From Asaia bogorensis (lineage in GTDB: Bacteria > Pseudomonadota > Alphaproteobacteria > Acetobacterales > Acetobacteraceae), in NCBI GenBank assembly GCA_945871455.1, contig CAMBXJ010000223.1:1-7242 (forward strand): a DNA stretch of 7,242 nt. Direction: 5' to 3'. Every line of letters begins with the position of its first letter. Position 1 is the first letter of the stretch. Below, piece after piece: positions 1 through 6,375 of the stretch. The notes under the pieces were generated by a model. The model did not search any database and was not told where the DNA came from. It saw nothing but the letters and a program-made list of their open reading frames with translations. A program made the translations under genes and the position numbers.

Positions 1-1030
1 CCCGCCCGAAGCCGCAATCCGTCGAGATCACCAGCCGCTCCGGCGGAATGAATTCCAGCGCTCGGCGGATCAGGCTGGCCACGTATTCCGGCGGTTCCAC
101 CACCGTGTTGCAGTGATTCACCACGCCGATGCCGATCTTCTTGTCGGTCTTGTATTTGCCGAACAGATGCATGTCCCGGCCGTCGGTGCTGGCACATTCG
201 AACGTGATCACATCCGCGTTCAACCTCAACAAATGCGGCATCGCCCGCTCATAGCTCGGCACTTCCCAATACACCCTCTGCTGATTGGGATTGCCCCAGC
301 AGGTGTGCACCCAGATCTCGGCATTCACACCGACCAGTTGGCGATTGAACGCCTCGGTCAGGAACTCCAGATCGGCCTCGGTGCAGTCCGGCCGCAGCGA
401 GCGTCCGTGATGCGGCGGCTCCTCCACCTGGATCAGCGGGCAGCCGGCGTCGGCGAGTTCCCGCAGTTCGGCGTTCATGATGTCGCACAGGTCCAGGATC
501 ATCGCCTTGTCGTCGACGTAGAACTCGTTCCACAACATGCTGGCCAGCGCGGGGGCACAGATCGCGCCGAACTTCACCGGCCGGTCCGTCAGGCGCTGCG
601 CCACCTGCCACAAAGCGGTGTATTCCCATGGCCCGCGCGAGAGTTTTTCTTTCACGATACTGGGCTGATACGCTTCCTGCACTTCCCACAGGATCTTGCC
701 GGGACGCAGGTCGTGCCGGCCCATCCAGCCGCGGGAGGTGTCGCGGTGGCCCTGGATGCCGCCCAGACGCTCGATCGGATAGAAGAACCAGGACTTGCCG
801 CCCACGGCCAGGTCGAAGCGGCTGTCGCCGTCGGTCACGATGTCCAGCCCGGCGGCTTCCTGCGCGTTGATGATGGCCGAGACCGCGTCCAGGTACTGTT
901 CCCGGAACAACGAATCGCCCAGGGCCGATTTGAAGGATCGCCCGCTCAGGCTGACGTCGAACCAGAGCGGACGTGGATAGGACCCGGTGATCGCGGTCGG
1001 CAACACCATGTTCTGCGTGACGCTCAGCAT
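1..1030 (-). CDS. MetE-like catalytic-domain methyltransferase, 3' end outside window
   Basis: This is a cobalamin-independent methionine synthase (MetE C-terminal/catalytic domain) family protein. The family moves a methyl group to a thiol such as homocysteine at a zinc site in the cytoplasm. 343 residues are visible, and the frame is open to the left edge. A GSYPRP motif lies at 16-21 and QVEEP at 201-205 (family: Q-x-D/E-E-P). All four zinc ligands expected from E. coli MetE (His641, Cys643, Glu665, Cys726) have counterparts: H242 and C244 in VHTCWG, E278 in FECAS and C339 in STDCGFGR. The C244-to-E278 gap is longer than in E. coli, but the last Glu-Cys spacing is the same 61 residues. There is no N-terminal folate-binding half, so it is a short or core MetE-like enzyme whose methyl donor and acceptor cannot be read from sequence. 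The ATG is preceded by GAGGAG (1040-1045) at 9 bases. The family call is firm; the substrate is unknown. Confidence 0.9.
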   Translation of the reverse strand, partial: MLSVTQNMVLPTAITGSYPRPLWFDVSLSGRSFKSALGDSLFREQYLDAVSAIINAQEAAGLDIVTDGDSRFDLAVGGKSWFFYPIERLGGIQGHRDTSRGWMGRHDLRPGKILWEVQEAYQPSIVKEKLSRGPWEYTALWQVAQRLTDRPVKFGAICAPALASMLWNEFYVDDKAMILDLCDIMNAELRELADAGCPLIQVEEPPHHGRSLRPDCTEADLEFLTEAFNRQLVGVNAEIWVHTCWGNPNQQRVYWEVPSYERAMPHLLRLNADVITFECASTDGRDMHLFGKYKTDKKIGIGVVNHCNTVVEPPEYVASLIRRALEFIPPERLVISTDCGFGR

Positions 1031-1288
1031 TTTCTGGTTCTCCTCACCGGGCTGGATAGCAGCATACGGCAAGCGGTCGCTCAAGGGCACGGCCCGCGTG
1101 GGTGCGAACCAAAGTTGTGGGACGGTGAGGGGAGGCTATCGGTCCGTGGTTAGGGCCGTCGATATCACTCCACACAATGTTGAATCGCACCCCGCCCGCG
1201 TTGGCCGCCGTGCCGTCCGTGCAACGCCATTGGTGCTCCCATTGGTGCCCCCATTGGTGCTCCATCCGGTCCGGCGTTCACCGTGTCG
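1031..1288. other. Intergenic region between chemotaxis gene and MetE-like gene
   Basis: This 258-base non-coding gap is the 3' flank of the chemotaxis gene and the 5' flank of the MetE-like gene, both on the minus strand. It holds a 12-base tandem repeat (described separately) and the GAGGAG ribosome binding site at 1040-1045. I looked for a SAM, SAH or cobalamin riboswitch because of the methionine-type gene downstream, and saw none of their conserved cores. A weak minus-strand TTGAGC, 17 bases, TGCTAT pair lies about 45 bases before the start codon. The match is too poor to call a promoter. Confidence 0.6.
1228..1263. repeat. 12-base tandem repeat, three units
   Basis: Three head-to-tail units, CATTGGTGCTCC, CATTGGTGCCCC and CATTGGTGCTCC, differ at a single base; the next bases (CATCC) start to decay. 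The array lies about 25 bases beyond the stop of the chemotaxis gene. Because 12 is a multiple of three, it reads as a repeated tetrapeptide (E/G-H-Q-W or G-A-P-M) in two minus-strand frames. Neither frame has a ribosome binding site or looks like a real protein. It is probably a slippage-generated minisatellite. Confidence 0.85.
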
Positions 1289-2968
1289 TCACACGGCCCG
1301 GACCCCGACAACGAACCGCTGTACTTCCCGCGACAACGTCGCAGCCTGAAGAGACAGACCGCCCGCCGCCCGCAACACCTCACCGGCCGCCGATCCGGTG
1401 TCATCCGCCGCCTGGCTCACCGCGGACACATGGTCCGTTACGTCCTGTGTGTTGCCGGCGGTGTGGCGCACATTCCGGGCGATCTCGGCGGTGGCCGCAC
1501 CCTGCTCCTCGACCGTCGCGGCAATGGCAACCGCGATCGCACTCATTTCCTCGATCGTATGGGTGATGCCACCGATCGCTTCCACCGCATCGCGCGTCAC
1601 GGTCTGGATATGCGCGATCTGAACGCCGATGTCCTCCGTCGCCTTGGCGGTTTGCCGAGCGAGATTTTTCACCTCGTTTGCCACGACCGCGAAACTCTTG
1701 CCCGCTTCGCCAGCCCGTGCCGCTTCGATCGTCGCGTTCAGTGCCAGCAGATTGGTCTGATCGGCGATGTCGGTGATGAACCCGATGATGTCGCCAATTT
1801 TCCGTGCCCCGTCCGACAGCGCCCGGACAGTCGTGTCGGATCGGCGCGCATCCACCACCGCCTGACCCGCCATCGCCGCCGACTGAGAGACCCGGGCACT
1901 GATCTCCTCGATCGACGATGCCAGTTCTCCGGCGGCCAGAGCCACGGTTTCGACGCCGTTGCTGGCGGCGACGGCTGCGTTGGTAACAGTCGCGGTCCGG
2001 TCTTTCGTTTCGCGGGCCGTGGACGACATCGATCCCGCGGTGGTTTCCATCTGCCCGGCGGCGGCTGTCAGGTCTGTGACCATATCGCCAATCTTGATCT
2101 CGAAATCCCAGACCAGGCCTTCCAGTTGGGCCGCCCGCCGCTCCCGCGCGATACGGTCCTGATCGCGCTGGTCGGCCATGCGCTGGTTTTCCAGCCTGCC
2201 ATCCCGGAACACCAGCATGGCGGCGGCGATACGGCCGATTTCGTTGTGGCGACCGGTATAGGGGATGTCCGTGTCCAGATCGTCTTCCGCCAGGCGGGTC
2301 ATCGCCTGGGTCAGACCGCCGATCGGGCGCGTGACTCCGGCGACAAGATAGTATGCGGTCCAGGCCAGCAGAAGGAGTCCGATACAAGCGGCGATCACCA
2401 GCCCGCCGAGAACCAGCCTGGCCAGTTCGAAATCGGCCTCCACCCGCTGGTTGATCCGTTCGTCCAGACCGATCGACACCTCCCGCATGGCCTTGCGCAG
2501 GGGGGGCGCCAGGTCCAGCCATCGGTCGTAGAGCGGTTCCAGGGTCGCGCTGGTTTTCAGCGCGGCGATAAGATCGTCGGCGAAGACCGGCATTTGAGCG
2601 ATGGTTTCCCCGGCCTCCTTGAAGCTTTCCGTCCGGCCGGCATCCGGCGTCATCGACTCCAACGCCTGCCAATGGTCCACCAGGCCGGTCAACTGGACGG
2701 TCACTTTCGCCGCGGTCCCTGGCGCCGAATAGATGCCCGCCATCACCCCCAGAATCCGTGAATTGATATCATCCAGCGTGGATCCGGCCCGCTCCATGAC
2801 CGATCGGGTCTTGAGATCACGGGTTGAGAGGTCTGACAGGAAGTCCAGACTGCGGTGGTTGAATGCGACAGCCAGGCAGACGACCGACGTAAACAGCAGC
2901 GCGACCGCGGCCATGCCCAGTGGCACGCGGATCGCGATCCGGTCGAACCGTCGAAACAAGGCGCGCAT
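1289..2968 (-). CDS. Methyl-accepting chemotaxis protein
   Basis: This 559-residue transmembrane chemoreceptor would signal to the CheA/CheW kinase complex. It has a short basic N-terminus, TM1 at about 14-36, a periplasmic mostly helical region at about 37-184 (about 150 residues, the size of a four-helix-bundle ligand domain), TM2 at about 185-212, a HAMP linker at about 213-265 beginning with TRPI, and a long coiled-coil signalling domain at about 290-545. The hairpin tip at about 400-432 contains the near-invariant [20 protein letters not shown] and is followed by [12 protein letters not shown]. The C-terminus ends [11 protein letters not shown] with no CheR-binding pentapeptide. AAGGA (2979-2983) sits 10 bases before the ATG. 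The rhodanese-like gene ends 21 bases upstream, so the two are probably cotranscribed. The ligand cannot be predicted. Confidence 0.95.
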   Translation of the reverse strand: MRALFRRFDRIAIRVPLGMAAVALLFTSVVCLAVAFNHRSLDFLSDLSTRDLKTRSVMERAGSTLDDINSRILGVMAGIYSAPGTAAKVTVQLTGLVDHWQALESMTPDAGRTESFKEAGETIAQMPVFADDLIAALKTSATLEPLYDRWLDLAPPLRKAMREVSIGLDERINQRVEADFELARLVLGGLVIAACIGLLLLAWTAYYLVAGVTRPIGGLTQAMTRLAEDDLDTDIPYTGRHNEIGRIAAAMLVFRDGRLENQRMADQRDQDRIARERRAAQLEGLVWDFEIKIGDMVTDLTAAAGQMETTAGSMSSTARETKDRTATVTNAAVAASNGVETVALAAGELASSIEEISARVSQSAAMAGQAVVDARRSDTTVRALSDGARKIGDIIGFITDIADQTNLLALNATIEAARAGEAGKSFAVVANEVKNLARQTAKATEDIGVQIAHIQTVTRDAVEAIGGITHTIEEMSAIAVAIAATVEEQGAATAEIARNVRHTAGNTQDVTDHVSAVSQAADDTGSAAGEVLRAAGGLSLQAATLSREVQRFVVGVRAV

Positions 2969-2989
2969 CCCGCATCTGTCCTTAATTGG

Positions 2990-3415
2990 TTACTGTTCGA
3001 CCGGCATTCCGGCCGCGGCCCATTCGGTGTAGCCGCCGCGCAGCCACAGCACGTTGGTGAATCCGGCCTTGACCGCGCTGTTGACCGCGGCGACGGCGGA
3101 CCAGCCATCCGTGCCATGGCCGTAAACGACGACGGCCGCATCCTTTTTGGCCCCGAACACGCTGACATTGAATTCATTGGTCTTCGGATCCTTGGCCGCC
3201 CCGATCGCCTTGGCTTTTGGCAGCCGTCCTTCGACGAAGGATGCCTTCTTGCGAACGTCCAACGGCTGAGCACCGGCCTCGATCGCCGCCTTGGCGTCCC
3301 GTGCGGAAATGGTTTTCGCGCCATCCAGGACGGGCGGCGTTTCGCCGGTTTGCGCCGACGCGCCGACAGCGGCGAACAGCACGGCGGTGGCGAGGACTTT
3401 TGCGATGATATGCAA
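2990..3415 (-). CDS. Exported rhodanese-fold protein lacking the catalytic cysteine
   Basis: This is a 141-residue single-domain rhodanese-like protein with a Sec-type signal peptide: K6, a hydrophobic run at 7-18 and a likely cleavage after ASA (19-21). The mature protein should be periplasmic. The fold is supported by PLDVRKKASFVEGRLPKAKAIG (51-72), matching the D-V-R...G-x-x-P-x-A region, and by the C-terminal AGFTNVLWLRGGYTEWAAAGMP (117-138), typical of the last strand and helix. The active-site loop, normally YCxxGxR, reads YGHGTDGWS (98-106). The nucleophilic Cys is replaced by Gly99, so sulfurtransferase activity is unlikely and a binding role is more plausible. The start is inferred: TTG at 3415 opens directly onto the signal peptide and has GAAAGGG (3424-3430) 8 bases upstream. 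The frame is open to an ATG at 3592, but that 59-residue extension is Arg-rich, low complexity and would bury the signal peptide. Confidence 0.85.
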   Translation of the reverse strand: MHIIAKVLATAVLFAAVGASAQTGETPPVLDGAKTISARDAKAAIEAGAQPLDVRKKASFVEGRLPKAKAIGAAKDPKTNEFNVSVFGAKKDAAVVVYGHGTDGWSAVAAVNSAVKAGFTNVLWLRGGYTEWAAAGMPVEQ

Positions 3416-3796
3416 TGGAGCGACCCTTTCTTCGGTTCGGACTTTCGTTGGTTCCGGTGTTCCGATCGCAACGGCCGCAACGGCCGCAACCGTCGGGCCG
3501 GACCACGGGACCCGCGATCTTGTGTTTCGATCCACGCGACGGATGGACACCCCATGTCGCGGTCGGGACCTTACGGCCCAGAAGTTAATCAACCCCTAAC
3601 CGGACGGCTCTGACCTGCGTTCCGCCGCCTCCACCGTTCCAGCGGACGCGGTTATGTCCTAGGCTCCGAGCAACGGCTGGCGTCCGGCCGACAAGACCGA
3701 GGAACGTCCATTGGTTTGGCCAACATGTCGCCCCTGGCGCCGCGCGCTCCGGGCCGCGAGCCGCTGCCGCCGAACGTCGAGAGCACCGGTGGGTGC
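3416..3796. other. Divergent intergenic region, rhodanese-like gene / first MFS gene
   Basis: This 381-base region lies between two divergently transcribed units, so promoters for both directions should lie here. I cannot identify -35/-10 elements with confidence. Visible structure includes a 9-base tandem repeat GCAACGGCC (3468-3476 and 3477-3485, with a decayed third copy to 3494), the AT-richer segment GTTAATCAACCCCTAA around 3585-3600, and an 8-base palindrome TTGGCCAA at 3716-3723. GAGGAA at 3699-3704 could serve an upstream TTG (3716) in the frame of the exporter, giving a 27-residue Pro-rich N-terminal extension. I consider that start less likely. Confidence 0.5.
3424..3430 (-). promoter_or_regulatory. 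Ribosome binding site supporting a TTG start
   Basis: The minus strand reads GAAAGGG here, followed by 8 bases and then TTG (3415-3413). This placement, together with the signal peptide that begins right at the TTG, is the reason for choosing the shorter form of the rhodanese-like protein. Confidence 0.6.
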
Positions 3797-5047
3797 ATGA
3801 GCGGCAAGACGAGATCGAACCTGACCGCCCCCTTCGCGGTGCGCAGCTTCCGGTATCAGTTTCCAGCCGATCTCCTCACGTCCTGGGGGGTGGAGATGGA
3901 AGTGCTGATCCTGGGATGGTTCATCCTGGTGGAAACCGGGTCGGTGCTGCTGCTGACGTTGTATGGCTCGCTGCAATTCATGGGCACTTTGGTTTCACCG
4001 CTGTTCGGCATGGCGGGGGACCGGTTCGGGCATCGCAACGTGCTGTGCCTGATGCGCGCCACCTATGCGGTGCTGGCCTTGGTGCTGACCGCGCTGGCGT
4101 TTACCGGTTCGCTGGAACCGGCCTATGCCCTGCTGGTCGCCGCCGGTTCCGGCATGGTCCGCCCGTCGGATATCGCCATGCGCAATGCCCTGGTGGCGGA
4201 GATCGTGCCGGCCCCGCTGTTGATGGGCGCGATGGGCGTTTCGCGAACCACGTCGGATTCGGCTCGGGTGATCGGGGCGCTCGCGGGGGCTGGGCTGCTG
4301 GCCGCCATGGGCATGACCGTGGCCTGTCTGACGATCACCCTGTTCTATCTGGCCGGCATGATCCTGACCGGGTTCATCGGGCGCGGGCCGACCCAGCGGC
4401 ATCTGGTGGGTTCGGTCCATCCCTCCTTTCTGCGGGAAGTGATGGAAGGCATGCGCTATGTCTGGCGCACCCCCTGCCTGCTGGCGGCGATGTGGCTGGC
4501 CTTCCTGGTCAACCTGACCGCGTTTCCGATCACCCTGGGTTTGCTCCCATACGTCGCCCGCGAAATCTACCATATCGACCAGACCGGTCTCGGCACGCTC
4601 GTCGCCAGTTTCAGTGGCGGCGCCCTGTTCGGGTCCATCGCCGTCGGCATGGCCGGGCGAGCATTGCGACCGGCGCGGATGATGGTGATCTTTTCCGTGG
4701 TCTGGTACGTGATGCTGCTGCTGTTCATCGCCATGCCGGACCAGGTTGGTGGCCGCGTCATGCTGGTGGCGGCCGGATTTTCCCAGAGTTTCAGTATGGT
4801 CCCGATGGCCGCGATGCTGCTGCATGTCGCCGGAGAGCGCTATCGCGGCCGCGTCATGGGCGTGCGCATGCTCGCCATCTACGGTCTTCCGTTGGGCCTT
4901 ATGGCGTCCGGCGTGCTGATCCAGTGGTTCGGTTTCGTTGCCACCGCCACCGGTTATTGCGTCGTTGGATTGGTGGCCACCGCCGCGATCGCCCTGTGGT
5001 GGAAAGACGCGATATGGCCGCTCGGCGCCCCGGGTAATGCCCGATGA
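3797..5047 (+). CDS. MFS exporter, first of a tandem pair (EntS-like, MFS_3 type)
   Basis: This 416-residue polytopic inner-membrane protein of the major facilitator superfamily probably has 12 helices and is a proton-coupled exporter. MFS motif A after the second helix reads FGMAGDRFGHRNVL (70-83). The segment RYRGRVMGVRMLAIYGLPLG (348-367) resembles the conserved R-G-R-V-M-G region of the EntS-like/MFS_3 branch, which includes siderophore and drug exporters. The substrate is unknown. The ATG at 3797 was chosen because the protein then aligns without gaps, residue 1 to 416, with the downstream paralogue; in-frame alternatives are TTG 3716 and ATG 3725. The ribosome binding site is weak (GGTGGG just upstream). 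The stop TGA overlaps an ATG (ATGA at 5044-5047), the first of a chain leading into the next gene. Confidence 0.92.
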   Translation: MSGKTRSNLTAPFAVRSFRYQFPADLLTSWGVEMEVLILGWFILVETGSVLLLTLYGSLQFMGTLVSPLFGMAGDRFGHRNVLCLMRATYAVLALVLTALAFTGSLEPAYALLVAAGSGMVRPSDIAMRNALVAEIVPAPLLMGAMGVSRTTSDSARVIGALAGAGLLAAMGMTVACLTITLFYLAGMILTGFIGRGPTQRHLVGSVHPSFLREVMEGMRYVWRTPCLLAAMWLAFLVNLTAFPITLGLLPYVAREIYHIDQTGLGTLVASFSGGALFGSIAVGMAGRALRPARMMVIFSVVWYVMLLLFIAMPDQVGGRVMLVAAGFSQSFSMVPMAAMLLHVAGERYRGRVMGVRMLAIYGLPLGLMASGVLIQWFGFVATATGYCVVGLVATAAIALWWKDAIWPLGAPGNAR

Positions 5048-5109
5048 GCAACGCAGGATGAGCAACGCACGATGAGCACCGCACGATGAGCAACGCACGA
5101 TGAACGCGC
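5043..5109 (+). repeat. 14-base tandem repeat between the two MFS genes
   Basis: Four 14-base units start at 5043, 5057, 5071 and 5085 with consensus GATGAGCAACGCAC; unit 1 ends in G and unit 3 has one A-to-C change. A shortened 11-base unit GATGAACGCGC follows (5099-5109), and then GATGACC, which contains the start codon of the second exporter. The first unit overlaps the last codons of the first exporter. That gene's last 12 bases, AATGCCCGATGA (Asn-Ala-Arg-stop), resemble the repeat's AACGCACGATGA, so the array probably grew by duplication of the gene's own 3' end. Confidence 0.93.
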
Positions 5110-5114
5110 GATGA
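5044..5114 (+). promoter_or_regulatory. Putative translational relay: five overlapping mini-ORFs
   Basis: Six ATGA tetranucleotides occur at 5044, 5058, 5072, 5086, 5100 and 5111. The first overlaps the stop of the upstream exporter and the last is the start of the downstream one. Between them, each ATG opens a mini-ORF whose TGA overlaps the next ATG: MSNAG (5044-5061), MSNAR (5058-5075), MSTAR (5072-5089), MSNAR (5086-5103) and MNAR (5100-5114). No clear Shine-Dalgarno sequence lies immediately before 5111. It is known that ATGA overlaps allow termination-reinitiation coupling in bacteria. It is inference that ribosomes step through this chain to reach the second exporter. The geometry itself is seen directly. 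Confidence 0.6.
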
Positions 5115-6361
5115 CCGGGCGACAGCGGACGAAATTCTTCGCCCCCTTCCGGGTGCGCGGCTTCCTGCTCCAGTGGCCGGCCGATCTGCTGACCAACTGG
5201 GCCATCGAGATGGAACTGCTGATCCTCGGCTGGTACATCCTGGTCGAGACCCAGTCCGTGCTGCTGCTGACCCTGTTTGGGTCGTTGCGCTTCCTGGGCA
5301 CCCTGATCGCGCCGATGTTCGGCATGGCGGGGGACAAGTTCGGGCACCGCAACGTGCTGTGCGCGATGCGCGCGGTCTACACGGTGCTGGCGGCGATCAT
5401 GACGGCGCTGGCTTTGACCGACACCCTGCAACCGATCCATGTGATGATCCTCGCCACCCTGGCGGGGCTGGTCCGGCCGTCCGACCTGGCGATGCGCAAT
5501 GCCCTGATCGCCGCCATCATGCCGGCGGAACAGTTGATGGCGTCGATGGGCGTGGCGCGGACCACCGCCGATATCGCCCGCATCGCCGGGCCGTTGTTCG
5601 GCGCCGGGCTGATCGCCGCGCTGGGCATGGGGCCGGTCTATGTCGCGGTCACCGCCTTCTATGCGGCTGGCCTGGTGCTGACCGGGTTGGGTGGCGCGGG
5701 CCTGACGCACCGGCGCGCGGCCGGGGTCGGATCGGCGTCCTTCGCGCGGGAGGTGTTCGAGGGCCTGGCCTATGTCTGGCGCACCCCCTGCCTGCACGCG
5801 GCGATGTGGCTGGCGTTTCTGGTCAACATGACCGCCTTCCCGATGACCGGCAGTCTGCTGCCGTACATCGCGCGGGAAATCTATCACGTCGACCAGACCG
5901 GCCTGGGCATCCTGATCGCCTGTTTCGCCTTTGGCGGGCTGCTGGGGTCCATCGCACTCAGCCTGGTGGGGCAGGCCTGGCCCACCGGGCGGATGATGAT
6001 CGTGGCCGCCCTGCTTTGGTACGCGCTGTTGCAGGTGTTCGTGCTGATGCCGGATGCGATCAGTGGCGGGATCGTCCTGGTGGTGACCGGTCTGGTGCAG
6101 AGTTTCAGCATGGTGCCGCTGGTGGTGATGCTGCTGCGCGTGTCCGGGGAACAGTATCGCGGCCGCGTCATGGGCGTGCGCATGCTGGCGATCTACGGCC
6201 TGCCGGTGGGCCTGCTGGCGTCGGGGTTTCTCATCGAGTGGTTCGGCTACATCGCCATGGCGTCCGGGTACTGCATATTTGGCCTTGCCGCGACTCTGGC
6301 GATCGCGCTTTGGTGGCGGGAAGCGCTCTGGCCATTGGATGCGCCAGGGAATACCAAATAG
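5111..6361 (+). CDS. MFS exporter, second of a tandem pair (EntS-like, MFS_3 type)
   Basis: This 416-residue major facilitator protein aligns gaplessly with the upstream exporter; I count about 258 identical positions (62%). Motif A reads FGMAGDKFGHRNVL (70-83). The YRGRVMGVRMLAIYGLP block (349-365) and YVWRTPCL (221-228) are shared unchanged. Divergence is concentrated around residues 105-120, 171-180, 198-209 and 283-330, which may reflect different substrate contacts or relaxed loops. Like its neighbour it should be a 12-helix inner-membrane exporter of unknown substrate. It lies in the same reading frame as the upstream gene, with two in-frame TGA codons (5045 and 5087) separating them. 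No convincing ribosome binding site precedes ATG 5111, so expression may depend on coupling from upstream. The methyltransferase gene begins 14 bases after the stop. Confidence 0.93.
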   Translation: MTGRQRTKFFAPFRVRGFLLQWPADLLTNWAIEMELLILGWYILVETQSVLLLTLFGSLRFLGTLIAPMFGMAGDKFGHRNVLCAMRAVYTVLAAIMTALALTDTLQPIHVMILATLAGLVRPSDLAMRNALIAAIMPAEQLMASMGVARTTADIARIAGPLFGAGLIAALGMGPVYVAVTAFYAAGLVLTGLGGAGLTHRRAAGVGSASFAREVFEGLAYVWRTPCLHAAMWLAFLVNMTAFPMTGSLLPYIAREIYHVDQTGLGILIACFAFGGLLGSIALSLVGQAWPTGRMMIVAALLWYALLQVFVLMPDAISGGIVLVVTGLVQSFSMVPLVVMLLRVSGEQYRGRVMGVRMLAIYGLPVGLLASGFLIEWFGYIAMASGYCIFGLAATLAIALWWREALWPLDAPGNTK

Positions 6362-6375
6362 GGGCAGGGCCACAT

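Noticed and set aside
1031..1100. SAM/SAH/cobalamin riboswitch before the MetE-like gene
   Set aside because: None of the conserved core sequences of these riboswitches could be seen in the leader.
113..1153. 346-codon plus-strand frame opposite the MetE-like gene
   Set aside because: The minus strand has the full set of MetE zinc-site motifs and a good ribosome binding site; the plus-strand frame is its shadow.
1044..1265. Small minus-strand ORF beginning with E-H-Q-W repeats
   Set aside because: It has no ribosome binding site, its repetitive start comes from the 12-base tandem repeat, and it stops only just before the MetE-like gene with no protein-like features.
1283..2761. 492-codon plus-strand frame opposite the chemoreceptor
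   Set aside because: The minus strand carries a complete chemoreceptor with canonical signalling tip; the plus-strand product has only low-complexity composition.
3416..3592. 59-residue N-terminal extension of the rhodanese-like protein from ATG 3592
   Set aside because: It is Arg-rich and low complexity, and it would place a clear signal peptide in the interior; the TTG at 3415 has a well-spaced ribosome binding site.
5043..5109. CRISPR-like array
   Set aside because: The 14-base units are directly adjacent with no spacers; it is a tandem repeat.
5173..6375. Long N-terminal extension of the methyltransferase
   Set aside because: The frame is open for 401 codons upstream of ATG 6376, but those codons are the off-frame of the second exporter; methyltransferase motifs begin only after 6376 and a ribosome binding site sits just before it.
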